NCBI GenBank assembly: GCA_963662645.2
Contig: OY759762.1
Coordinates: 1,364,001-1,428,000 of the forward strand
Length of the DNA: 64,000 nt
Direction: 5' to 3'
From: Aldehydirespirator sp963662645
Lineage (GTDB): Bacteria > Actinomycetota > Acidimicrobiia > Acidimicrobiales > Aldehydirespiratoraceae
Positions 42,028 through 50,351 of the stretch are shown here, one piece after another. The notes under the pieces are model-generated. The model worked only from the letters and a program-made list of their open reading frames with translations. It searched no databases and was not told the DNA's origin. Numbering within the stretch: position 1 is the stretch's first letter; each line of letters starts with the position of its first letter. The translations under genes and the position numbers were made by a program.

Positions 42028-42483
42028 TTGCCGTCGATGCTGAGCCTCATGGGCACGCTGCGGTGGATGCGCACCGACGCAGTCGACCTGGAGCCGTTCG
42101 TGGAGCCGACCGTGGCGGGCGTGGCCCATCTGCAGCGCCGGGCCATCGCCGACCGGGCCTCGAATCGCCTGCCCGACGACCGGTTCTTCGATCTGCACTA
42201 CGTGCAGCTGCTCGCAGATCCGGTCGCCGCCGTCGGCGCGGCCTACGAGCACTTCGGCTTGGCTCTGCCGGCAGAACTGCCCGGCGCCATCAGGGCATAC
42301 CTGGCGTCCAAGCCGAAGGGCGCCAGGGGCAGCCACCGATACTCGCCCGAGGGCTTCGGCCTGACCGCCGAGGGCATCCGGGCCGAGTTCCGCGACTACA
42401 TCGACCGCTTCGACATAGAGGCCGAGCGGATAGACCGCGAATCCGGCCCACACGGGCGAGGCCGTGGCCCGAGCGGCCCGTGA
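42028..42483 (+). pseudogene. Sulfotransferase C-terminal remnant
   Basis: The frame begins PSMLSLMGTLRWMRTD, continues RFFDLHYVQLLADPVAAVGA and KPKGARGSHRYSPEGFGL, the final third of actinobacterial PAPS-dependent sulfotransferases (about 400 residues). The N-terminal PAPS-binding loop and central part are gone, and the first codon has no ribosome site. The last 20 or so codons run into the GC-rich dispersed repeat (42419-42521), which supplies the stop. I judge it a decayed gene left after a deletion. Confidence 0.65.
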
Positions 42484-42521
42484 GCGCAGCGAACAAAGAG
42501 CGGGAGTGGCACCGCTGCGAC
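42419..42521. repeat. GC-rich dispersed repeat, copy 2
   Basis: About 100 bases closely similar to 6493-6595 along the full length, including the flanking GCCGAGCG start and the GCGAC end. It forms the 3' end of the sulfotransferase remnant. Confidence 0.75.
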
Positions 42522-42607
42522 GCAACCGGCTCATCATCTATCCGCGCTCGCTCATAGTCCCGGAGGACTGAGAATCGCGGACTCGGAGCTCCAGCGGTCG
42601 CGCTTTG

Positions 42608-42895
42608 CTAGCTGCCGGGCGTCTCGTCTCTGCGCCGGTGTCGCATCACCGTCGCGACGAACAGGGCAACACCGGCCGCAGCGACGACGCCCCCGACCAT
42701 CAACACCGCGTCGACCTCAAGCCAGAACCTCCCTACGAGTATCGCCGACGCGACTGCGACCAACACCAGACCGGCCACAAGGGACAATGGGTCGACTTGA
42801 TGGCGCGTGGACTGCGGGGACGCTGGGGAACCGGCCCGCATAGCACCGGTCTCGTCTCGTGTGTCATCCATATCCGTCTCGTCCTTTGCGTTCAT
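42608..42895 (-). CDS. Small two-helix membrane protein
   Basis: 95 residues. A polar N-terminus of about 35 residues is followed by two hydrophobic helices (LSLVAGLVLVAVASAILVG; AVLMVGGVVAAAGVALFVAT) and a basic end (MRHRRRDE). It is 25 bases downstream of the PspC/LiaF-like gene in the same direction and probably cotranscribed, so it may assist that envelope-stress protein. No family is recognised. Confidence 0.6.
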   Translation of the reverse strand: MNAKDETDMDDTRDETGAMRAGSPASPQSTRHQVDPLSLVAGLVLVAVASAILVGRFWLEVDAVLMVGGVVAAAGVALFVATVMRHRRRDETPGS

Positions 42896-42920
42896 GGAGC
42901 CAGCCGTTCTGGCGGGATCC

Positions 42921-44342
42921 TCACGGAAGCGGTGACGGAACCGTCACGATCTCGACCTCGCCCATGCCGAGGGTGATGTGGAAGTCAAGTTCGCCGTCGG
43001 GATCGTCGACTGTCGGCAACACAACTTGTGCGTCGACCCCGATTCCGCCGTCCATGGAATCCCGCAACTCCCGATGCCAGACGCCGGACTCGCCCGACCT
43101 CAGGTAGCTCCAGCGTTCCGAGACCGCGCCGATGCCGACTTCGATGTCCGCGCTGAACCGGATGTTCTCTGGCACGTACACGACCACTTCGCCGATACCG
43201 AGGCTCACTTCCACGTAGTGGTCGCTGCCGCCGAGCTGCAGGTCTGAGAGGTCGACCGCGAGGCGGCCAATACCGTGCTCGTAGTCGCGCTCCAGTTCGT
43301 TGACGCTGACCGGCGCCACCCGAACTTCGCCCAGACCCCGCCATGACGCGACATTGGCGCTGGCGAACAGCAACGCCACCGGCACTAGCGCCGCCCCCAG
43401 GAAGATGAGGCCTCGGGCGGGGACGGTGAACGCCGAGACGAGGAGTCCGATTCCTGTGATGGCCACCGCGATGGCGAAGAAGGCGCCGATGTCCGTCTCG
43501 ACGACATCGAGACGATCCAGAATCACGGCTGTGCCGGTGTATACGAAAAGCGCCGCGACGGTGAGCGAGCCGAGGACCGATCGGCCACGGCGCGGCCTGG
43601 CAGGCGGAGGGGGTGCTGCGCCCGGCGGCGGATGTCGGGGCGGGGGGGCGGCTGCCCACTCCGGCCCGGCCGTGGTGGGGGGAGTCGCCACGGAGGTCGC
43701 GAACGCCGAGGAGGTCGGCCGCGCACCAAGATCGGGCGCCGGCGGCCGGGCCGGAGTGGGCTTGCGCCGGCGGTCCGGTCCCGGCCACAGGACCAGAGCC
43801 ACACCGGCGGCGATGAGTATGAGCGGCAGGTACGGCGCGATGCTCCAGACATCAACGAAGAGATCGAAGAGGTCACCGCTGAGATTGGCGGTGATCAGAA
43901 GGCCGAGCCCGATCAGTCCCACGGCCAGCAAGGCGCGGAAACGGTGCTGCGAGCCCCCTCCCAGTGCGTTGGCGATAACGCTGGGGGAATCTTCGCGGGG
44001 CAGGGCCAGCCAGCCCACCAGGTACAGGAACGGACCGGCGCCGCCCAGGAACGTCAACACGACGAAGCCGATCCTCACGATCACCGAGTCGATGCCGAAG
44101 TAGGCGCCGATCCCGCCGGCCACCCCCGCCAGCACGCGGTCGGTGGAACTGCGGCACAGAGTGCGCCGCTTCGCCTCTGCGCCGTCAGGTTCAGCGCCGT
44201 CAGGTTCAGCGCCCCGAGACTCAGCGCCGTCAGACTCGGCGCCCTCAGCCGCAGCGTCCGGACCGTCGCCGGGGCCCGAGGCCTCCGCGCCGGGCGGTTG
44301 CTCTTCAGCGCCGGACGGTTGCTCTTCGGACATGCCGTTCAT
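42921..44342 (-). CDS. PspC-domain membrane protein with LiaF-like C-terminal domain
   Basis: 473 residues from the ATG at 44342 (another ATG at 44333). An Ala/Glu/Asp-rich N-terminus has GAESDGA-type repeats. A PspC domain follows (STDRVLAGVAGGIGAYFGI, VRIGFVVLTFLGGAGPFLYL, GWLALP), then two further membrane pairs and a Pro-rich linker. The C-terminus ELERDYEHGIGRLAVDLSDL then YVEVSLGIGEVVVYVPENI is the LiaF/DUF2154-type beta-solenoid domain. LiaF proteins restrain a LiaS-type kinase. The divergent neighbour encodes a PspC-histidine kinase plus response regulator, matching that circuit. Confidence 0.85.
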   Translation of the reverse strand: MNGMSEEQPSGAEEQPPGAEASGPGDGPDAAAEGAESDGAESRGAEPDGAEPDGAEAKRRTLCRSSTDRVLAGVAGGIGAYFGIDSVIVRIGFVVLTFLGGAGPFLYLVGWLALPREDSPSVIANALGGGSQHRFRALLAVGLIGLGLLITANLSGDLFDLFVDVWSIAPYLPLILIAAGVALVLWPGPDRRRKPTPARPPAPDLGARPTSSAFATSVATPPTTAGPEWAAAPPPRHPPPGAAPPPPARPRRGRSVLGSLTVAALFVYTGTAVILDRLDVVETDIGAFFAIAVAITGIGLLVSAFTVPARGLIFLGAALVPVALLFASANVASWRGLGEVRVAPVSVNELERDYEHGIGRLAVDLSDLQLGGSDHYVEVSLGIGEVVVYVPENIRFSADIEVGIGAVSERWSYLRSGESGVWHRELRDSMDGGIGVDAQVVLPTVDDPDGELDFHITLGMGEVEIVTVPSPLP

Positions 44343-44462
44343 CGTGCGCGCCGGCACCGGATCGGCCAATGGGGAATGCCCCTGAACTTTCCCTTAGGAC
44401 GGCCGTCACGTCGGGGGTAGTCCCCCGGTGCCGCGACACCGTCGCCGTGCCATCATCTCTAT

Positions 44463-45626
44463 ATGGCACCTATCCGTGCCGGCTGGCCACCGAGGTCCCG
44501 CACCGACCGGGTGATCGCCGGCGTGTGCGGAGGTATCGCGGCCCGGCTCGGGATCGACGCCACCATCGTGAGGATCGCCTTCGTGGCGCTGGCTCTGGCG
44601 TGGGTTGGCGTGCCCCTCTACGGGCTGGCATGGATCTTGCTCCCTCGGGCGGACGCCCCCGCCGTCACGGCGCAGCCGTCCGATGCCGCGACCCCGGCCC
44701 GCACTACCGCCAGGCGGGCCGCGGGCATGGCACTGATCGTGCTGGGAACGGTGCTGCTCGTCCGGCGCCTGGGCGTTGCCCTGCCCGACACCGTGATCTG
44801 GCCCGCACTGCTGGTGACCTTCGGTCTCGGAGTTGTGGTTTGGAGGGTGCAGCCATCCGCTGAACTCGACCGGGGCGCGGCGGTGCGGATCGCGGCCGGC
44901 ACGATCCTGCTCGCGCTCGGGATCGGGGTGATCGCCGCCACCAACCTGTCGCTGACCGCGGTGCGGGACGGTCTGCTGTCGGGCGGTCTGGTGGCGGGCG
45001 GTCTGGCCCTGATCCTGGGGCCGTGGGCTGCGGTGCTCGTCAGGGATCGGCGGGAGGAGCGCCGGCGGCGCATCCGAGCCGACGAGCGAGCCGATATGGC
45101 CGCTCATCTGCACGACTCGGTGCTGCAGACCCTGGCCCTCGTGCAGCGTTCCGACGATCCCGACCGCATGGCTGCGCTGGCCCGGCGCCAGGAGCGGGAG
45201 TTGCGGGGCTGGCTCTACGGCGGCGTCTCGGAGCCCAACCCCGGCACGGTGAGGGCCGCGGTCGAGCACCTGGCCGCCGCGATAGAGGATCGCCACGGCG
45301 TGGTCATGGACGTGGTGGCCGTTGGTGACGCTCCGCTCGACGCGCACATGGAGTCATTGGTGGCCGCAGCCGGTGAGGCCATGACCAACGCGGCCCGATG
45401 GTCGGGCTGCTCGAGCGTGTCGGTGTTCGTGGAGTCCTCGCCCCAGCGAGTGGAGGTGTTCGTGCGCGACCGGGGCACCGGCTTCGATCCCGAAGCTGTC
45501 GACGGCGACTCCCGCGGGATCCGGGACTCGATCCGGGGCCGGCTCGACCGGGTGGGCGGGCACTGCGAGATCACCAGCTCCAAGGGGCAGGGCACCGAGG
45601 TGCGGCTGCACCTGGCCCGGAGCTGA
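44463..45626 (+). CDS. PspC-domain histidine kinase (NarL/LiaS-type)
   Basis: 387 residues. The N-terminal PspC domain is RSRTDRVIAGVCGGIAARLG, with IVRIAFVALALAWVGVPLYG; two to four more helices follow. The HisKA_3 phosphoacceptor is MAAHLHDSVLQTLALVQ (about residue 221), and the ATPase has GEAMTNAARWSG (N-box), VRDRGTGFDP and GIRDSIRGRLDRVGGHCEI (G-box). It phosphorylates the response regulator encoded 21 bases downstream. Combining PspC with a kinase is known in actinobacteria and suggests sensing of membrane damage. It is divergent from the LiaF-like gene with about 120 bases between. Confidence 0.9.
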   Translation: MAPIRAGWPPRSRTDRVIAGVCGGIAARLGIDATIVRIAFVALALAWVGVPLYGLAWILLPRADAPAVTAQPSDAATPARTTARRAAGMALIVLGTVLLVRRLGVALPDTVIWPALLVTFGLGVVVWRVQPSAELDRGAAVRIAAGTILLALGIGVIAATNLSLTAVRDGLLSGGLVAGGLALILGPWAAVLVRDRREERRRRIRADERADMAAHLHDSVLQTLALVQRSDDPDRMAALARRQERELRGWLYGGVSEPNPGTVRAAVEHLAAAIEDRHGVVMDVVAVGDAPLDAHMESLVAAAGEAMTNAARWSGCSSVSVFVESSPQRVEVFVRDRGTGFDPEAVDGDSRGIRDSIRGRLDRVGGHCEITSSKGQGTEVRLHLARS

Positions 45627-45656
45627 GGACTTCGGACCGCCGCTACGGTGACGGTC

Positions 45657-46313
45657 ATGGTGGCTGCTCCTCCCCGAGTGGTGATCGTCGACGACCATCG
45701 GCTGTTCCGCAGCGGGGTGCGGGCTGAGATCGGGGACCGGGTCGCCGTGGTCGCCGAGGCCGACGATGTCGGCTCGGCGGTGGAGGCCATCGAGCGCTGG
45801 AGCCCCGACGTGGTGCTGCTCGACGTGCACCTTCCATCCGGATCAGGGCGCGAAGTGATCGAGTCGACGGTCGCGGCCGGCGTCGAGACCCGGTTCCTGG
45901 CATTGTCGGTGTCCGACGCGGCCGCCGACGTGATCGGCGTGGTGCGGGCCGGGGCCAGGGGCTACGTCACCAAGTCGATCTCCGGCGACGACCTGGTGGA
46001 CGCCATCCTGCGGGTGCGCGACGGCGATGCGGTGTTCTCGCCCCGCCTCGCCGGGTTCGTGCTGGACGCCTTCGCCGCCGATGCCGTGGCCGTCGCCGGA
46101 GCAGAGCCCGACGAGGACCTCGACCGGCTCACCGCCAGGGAGCGGGAGGTGCTGCGCCACCTCGCCCGGGGCTACACCTACAAGGAGATCGCCCGCCAGC
46201 TGACCATCTCGATCAAGACGGTGGAGACCCACGCCTCGGCTGTGCTGCGCAAGCTGCAACTGTCGAACCGCCACGAGTTGAGCCGCTGGGCGGCCGCCCG
46301 CCGCATCTGGTGA
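45657..46313 (+). CDS. NarL/LuxR-family response regulator
   Basis: 218 residues from the ATG at 45657 (GTG at 45648 possible). The receiver has VVIVDDHRLFRSG, the phosphoacceptor Asp in VVLLDVHLPSGSG, LALSVSD and the Lys in GYVTKSI. The GerE-type helix-turn-helix is LTAREREVLRHLARGYTYKEIARQLTISIKTVETHASAVLRKL, residues about 155-200. It pairs with the adjacent kinase and would control the PspC/LiaF-like operon on the other side; no operator could be defined. A copy of the GC-rich repeat follows the stop directly. Confidence 0.93.
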   Translation: MVAAPPRVVIVDDHRLFRSGVRAEIGDRVAVVAEADDVGSAVEAIERWSPDVVLLDVHLPSGSGREVIESTVAAGVETRFLALSVSDAAADVIGVVRAGARGYVTKSISGDDLVDAILRVRDGDAVFSPRLAGFVLDAFAADAVAVAGAEPDEDLDRLTAREREVLRHLARGYTYKEIARQLTISIKTVETHASAVLRKLQLSNRHELSRWAAARRIW

Positions 46314-46320
46314 GCCCCAG

Positions 46321-46380
46321 AGGCCGAGCGGAGCGAGGCCGTGGCCCGAGCGGCCCGTGAGCGAAGCGAACAAGAGCGGG
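46321..46380. repeat. GC-rich dispersed repeat, copy 3 (short form)
   Basis: It contains AGGCCGAGCGGAGCGAGGCC, the invariant core and CAAGAGCGGGG. Compared with copies 1 and 2, about 25 bases before the core and the 3' extension are missing. It begins eight bases after the response-regulator stop. Confidence 0.7.
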
Positions 46381-46472
46381 GAACAACACAACGGAACGCG
46401 AGACGTTGTTCCTGCCCGCACTTGTTGTAGGCACCGGCTTGTAGGGCACCGGCTCCTGTAGGTTCTGCGCTC

Positions 46473-47267
46473 GTGGCAGCGCAGGAGACGGCCGCGGCGC
46501 GTTGGGCGCGGCAGATGGCCGACTGGGCCATCCCTGCCGAGATCCTCGACGGCGCGCCCCGCCAGCCGTTCGTGTTCACGCCCGGAATGTTCGCTGCGCC
46601 CGAGCCCGGTACGTTCGAGCTCTCACTATCCAACCGCCGCGCCGCCGAGGCCCTGGGCCGCGGGGGGTCGGTGCTGGATGTCGGCTGCGGCGGGGGGTCG
46701 GCCGCCCTGGCGGTCGCTCCGCCGGCTACCGAGGTGATCGGCACCGACCGGCAGGACGACATGCTGGCGCTGTTCTCCGCGACCGCCGAGCGCCGGGGTC
46801 TCACCGCATCGGTGCACCCGGGCTCATGGCCGGAGATTGCCGGCCAGGTTCCGGAGGCCGACGTGGTGGTGTGCCACAACGTCCTCTACAACATCGTCGA
46901 CCTCCCGCCGTTCGTGGCCGCCTTGGACGACCGTGCCCGCCGGCGGGTGGTGATCGAGATAACGCCCAAGCATCCCCAGGACCGCCGTCGCATGCTGTGG
47001 CGTCACTTCTGGAACCTGGAACGGCCCCACGAGCCCACCGCGGCCACCGCGGTGGAGGCCATCGCCGAGGCCGGACTCGACCCTGTCGTCGAGGAGTTCC
47101 TCCTGCCCGATGACCCTCGAGCCGCCATCCGCAACGAACTCCAGGCGGGCCAGTGGCGCCGCAACCTCTGCCTGCCGCCGGAGCGCGAGGCCGAAGTGGC
47201 AGAACTCATCGCCGACGTGCCCTTCCCACGCGAGCGGGTGGCCGTCTGGTGGGACGTCAAGCGCTGA
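46473..47267 (+). CDS. Class I SAM-dependent methyltransferase
   Basis: 264 residues from a GTG. Motif I is SVLDVGCGGGSAALAVA (about residues 66-82), motif II EVIGTDRQDDML, and the post-I acidic position and VVCHNVLYNIVDLPPFVAAL match the type 11 methyltransferase family. The substrate is not predictable; a C-terminal region from ITPKHPQDRRRML on is variable. It lies between the stress-response regulator and a convergent EamA transporter gene. Confidence 0.85.
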   Translation: MAAQETAAARWARQMADWAIPAEILDGAPRQPFVFTPGMFAAPEPGTFELSLSNRRAAEALGRGGSVLDVGCGGGSAALAVAPPATEVIGTDRQDDMLALFSATAERRGLTASVHPGSWPEIAGQVPEADVVVCHNVLYNIVDLPPFVAALDDRARRRVVIEITPKHPQDRRRMLWRHFWNLERPHEPTAATAVEAIAEAGLDPVVEEFLLPDDPRAAIRNELQAGQWRRNLCLPPEREAEVAELIADVPFPRERVAVWWDVKR

Positions 47268-47276
47268 CAGGCGCCG

Positions 47277-48134
47277 TCAGGCCGCGGTCGAGAACAGGAC
47301 GATGGCGACTGCGCCCATCGCCGCGCCGACCCACTGCCAGCGGCGCACTGCCTCGTGGTAGATCCGCCAGGCCAGGAACATGGTCGTAACCGGGGCGAAA
47401 CCGAGCATGGCCGCCAACACCGCCACGTTGCCCCGCTGGAAGGCGATGACCATGGCGATGATGGCGACAACGTCGATCAGGCCGACCAGCAGGCCGAAGC
47501 GCTTTATGTCGCGTGACAGCGGCGCCAGGGGCTGGAACGGTCTGGCGATCAGCGGGATGAGCGCAGCCGCGCCCAGCTGGGTCACGAACGCGGGCATGGC
47601 CCCGGCGTCCGGGCTGATGCGACCGTAGACCAGGCTCTGGAAGCCCAACAGAACGCCCACGAGGCACCCCATGCCCAGCGCCGATCCCGACCAGAGCGCC
47701 CTGTCTGTCGGCAGCCCGCCCTCGCTCACGATCAGCAGCACCGCCGGGATGGACAGCACCACTCCGACCAGTTCCGCTCCACCCAGCGCGTCGCCGGTCA
47801 GGGGGCCGACGACCGCGGGGATCACCAGCGACACCAGGCTGAACACGGGAGCGACCACGGCCATCGGGCCCCGCTCCATGGAGAGGTACAGCAGCGGCCG
47901 GACGGTGGCCACCAGCACCACCGCCACCAGGGTCCAGTAGAGGTCGGCCCGGTTGAAGTCAGCAGGACGGAACACCAGCACGAAGATCCCCGCAACCGTC
48001 GCGCCCACGCACGAAGCCAGCCAGGCGATTGAGACCACCGCGCCGGGATGGCTGACGCGGCGGCCGCCGACGCCCCCGAAGAAGTCGCCCATGCCGAGCA
48101 GGGCCGCGGCCAATCCTCCCAGGAATACAGGCAA
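47277..48134 (-). CDS. EamA/DMT-family transporter
   Basis: 285 residues with about ten hydrophobic helices in two EamA-like halves (LGGLAAALLGMGDFFGGVGG at the start; LAAMLGFAPVTTMFLAWRIY near the end, with the paired repeat seen in the drug/metabolite transporter superfamily). It is an inner-membrane exporter or importer of small metabolites; substrate unknown. It converges with the methyltransferase gene and is divergent from hyuA. Length is normal for the family. Confidence 0.85.
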   Translation of the reverse strand: MPVFLGGLAAALLGMGDFFGGVGGRRVSHPGAVVSIAWLASCVGATVAGIFVLVFRPADFNRADLYWTLVAVVLVATVRPLLYLSMERGPMAVVAPVFSLVSLVIPAVVGPLTGDALGGAELVGVVLSIPAVLLIVSEGGLPTDRALWSGSALGMGCLVGVLLGFQSLVYGRISPDAGAMPAFVTQLGAAALIPLIARPFQPLAPLSRDIKRFGLLVGLIDVVAIIAMVIAFQRGNVAVLAAMLGFAPVTTMFLAWRIYHEAVRRWQWVGAAMGAVAIVLFSTAA

Positions 48135-48266
48135 GCTCTCAGGCTAACCCTGAGCAGCACCGCACGGCCCCGCCGGCTCCGCGGTCACCGGCTACCTACG
48201 AGCAAGCTCCCACACCAGCCCGGAGCAACACCGCACGGTCCGAGACCGCCGTACTCTGGGGGCATC

Positions 48267-50279
48267 GTGACAGCCACCGACGCCGGAAGCGGGCAGCCGT
48301 CTACGACCCTCGGCATCGACGTGGGCGGGACGTTCACTGATGTCGCCATGTGGGACGGAACGGCCATGACCGTCGGGAAGGTGCCGTCCACGCCGCGCGA
48401 TCAGAGCGAGGGCGTGATGACCGGCGCCCGGGCCGCGGTGCCGGCGGGTGGCCGCGCCGACCTGCTGCACGGGACCACCGTGGCCACCAATGCGCTGCTC
48501 GAGCGGCGGGGCGCCCGGACGCTGCTGGTGACCGACGCCGGTTTCGAGTCGCTCATTGAGATCGCCCGCCAGGACCGGCCCTCCCTGTACGACCCGTTCG
48601 CCGACCGGTCCGTGCCGCTGGCCGACCCCGGGATGCGACTCGGCGTCGACGTCCCTGCAGCTGATCGCGACGGCGAGCTCGATGCAGTTGCGGCCTCGGT
48701 GGCGGCCGCAGCCCGCGGCCGGGGCGCAGAGGCGGTGGCGGTGTGCCTGATGTACTCCTACGCCGATCCAACCGTGGAGCAGGCGCTGGCCGACCGGATC
48801 AGGCGGATTGCGGGCGTGCCCGTGTCGGCCTCAGCCGAAGTCGTGGCCGAGTTCAGGGAATACGAGCGGTTCTCGACCGCGGTTCTCAACGCCTTCCTGT
48901 CGCCGGAGGTGGCCCGCTACATGGGCAGCCTGGCCGACCGGGCCGAACGGGCCGGGTTCATCGACGAGATCTCGGTCATGCGCTCGTCGGGCGGGCTGGT
49001 GTCGCTCGACCACGCCTCGGCGTTCCCGGCGTCGATCCTGCTGTCGGGACCCGCGGGCGGGGTGGTGGCCGCGGCCGCCCTGGGCGAGCTGATGGGATGC
49101 GAGACGCTCATCTCGTTCGACATGGGCGGCACGTCCACCGACGTTTGCCGGGTGCGGTCGGGTCGGCCCGAGGTGACCTACAGCCGCGAGATCGCGGGCC
49201 ATGCCTGCCTGATGCCGTCGGTCGCGGTCCACACCGTCGGCGCCGGGGGCGGCTCGGTGGCCTGGGCCGACCGCGGCGGCGCGCTGCGGGTGGGACCCCG
49301 CTCCGCGGGCGCCGACCCCGGTCCGGCCTGCTACGGCCGGGGCGGGACCGAGCCGACCGTCACCGACGCCAACGTGGTGCTGGGCCGCCTCGATCCGGGA
49401 GCCAGGCTGGCCGGCACTGTGGCCTTGCGGCCCGACCTGGCCACCGCCGCCTTCGAGCGGCTGGGGTCGGAGCTGTCGCTGGAGGTGGTCGAGGCCGCCT
49501 TGGGGGTGGTGGCGGTGGTGGAGTCGCACATGACCCATGCAGTGCGGGCCGTGTCGGTGGAGCAGGGCACCGATCCCCGCGGCGCGGCCCTCATGGCGTT
49601 CGGGGGCGCGGGCGGCCTGCACGCCAGTGCGCTGGCCCGAGCCCTGGAGATGGACGGTGTGATCATCCCGCCCTACGCCGGGGTGTTCTCGGCCTTCGGC
49701 CTGCTGCTGAGCCCTCCGAGAGCCGATGCCGCCCAGACCGTCAACATCACCGCCGCGGACCGCGACCGGCTGCCGGCCGCAACTCGGCGCCTGCTGGCCG
49801 AGGCCCGCGGCCAGATCGAGGCCGACAGCGGCCGGGCGGCCACGACGGCCGCTTCGATCGTGGACATGCGCTATGTGGGCCAGGCCCACGAGACGTCGGT
49901 GCCGTACGCCGAGGGCGAGCCGTGGGAGGTGCTGTGCGAGCGGTTCCACCGGCTGCACGCCGAGCGCAACGGCTTCTCCAGGCCGCAAGATCCGGTCGAG
50001 GCGGTCACGGCGCGAGCCGAGGCGGTCGGATCGGCCGCGCTGCGCTGGGCCGACCTGCCTGCCTTCGAGCCCGAGCCCGGCGAACCGAGGCAGGGGTCTC
50101 GCCCTGTGATCGGCCCGTCGGGTGTCTCGGACGCCCAGGTGTGGTGGCGTCCGGCGCTGCCGGTGGGAGCCGAGGTGGTCGGCCCGGCCATTATTGCCGA
50201 AGGCGAGTCCACGACGTACCTGGCCTCCGGCGAGCGGGCCTCGGTCCACGAGACCGGCGCCCTGAGGATCGAGTGGTGA
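48267..50279 (+). CDS. hyuA: Hydantoinase A / oxoprolinase-type subunit (HyuA)
   Basis: 670 residues from the GTG at 48267. The ASKHA-type start LGIDVGGTFTDVAMWDG, then LLHGTTVATNALLERRGA, the ADPGPACYGRGGTEPTVTDA stretch and the C-terminal AGEDAN-like MAFGGAGGLHASALA are diagnostic. The family includes N-methylhydantoinase, acetone carboxylase and 5-oxoprolinase subunits, which use ATP to open lactam or carboxylate substrates. HyuB follows after a 72-base gap that holds a palindromic dispersed element. The exact substrate cannot be told. Confidence 0.93.
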   Translation: MTATDAGSGQPSTTLGIDVGGTFTDVAMWDGTAMTVGKVPSTPRDQSEGVMTGARAAVPAGGRADLLHGTTVATNALLERRGARTLLVTDAGFESLIEIARQDRPSLYDPFADRSVPLADPGMRLGVDVPAADRDGELDAVAASVAAAARGRGAEAVAVCLMYSYADPTVEQALADRIRRIAGVPVSASAEVVAEFREYERFSTAVLNAFLSPEVARYMGSLADRAERAGFIDEISVMRSSGGLVSLDHASAFPASILLSGPAGGVVAAAALGELMGCETLISFDMGGTSTDVCRVRSGRPEVTYSREIAGHACLMPSVAVHTVGAGGGSVAWADRGGALRVGPRSAGADPGPACYGRGGTEPTVTDANVVLGRLDPGARLAGTVALRPDLATAAFERLGSELSLEVVEAALGVVAVVESHMTHAVRAVSVEQGTDPRGAALMAFGGAGGLHASALARALEMDGVIIPPYAGVFSAFGLLLSPPRADAAQTVNITAADRDRLPAATRRLLAEARGQIEADSGRAATTAASIVDMRYVGQAHETSVPYAEGEPWEVLCERFHRLHAERNGFSRPQDPVEAVTARAEAVGSAALRWADLPAFEPEPGEPRQGSRPVIGPSGVSDAQVWWRPALPVGAEVVGPAIIAEGESTTYLASGERASVHETGALRIEW

Positions 50280-50288
50280 TCCCAACAG

Positions 50289-50335
50289 GAATTGGCAGCA
50301 GAATGCACGCATACCGTGCAGAACGCTGCCAATTC
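50289..50335. repeat. Palindromic dispersed element, copy 4 (between hyuA and hyuB)
   Basis: 47 bases with perfect 11-bp ends GAATTGGCAGC and GCTGCCAATTC, and an inner perfect hairpin GCACG-CATAC-CGTGC. It ends 16 bases before the hyuB GTG, so it would form a stem in the message directly before that start. Confidence 0.85.
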
Positions 50336-50351
50336 GCGAGATGGTGACGGT

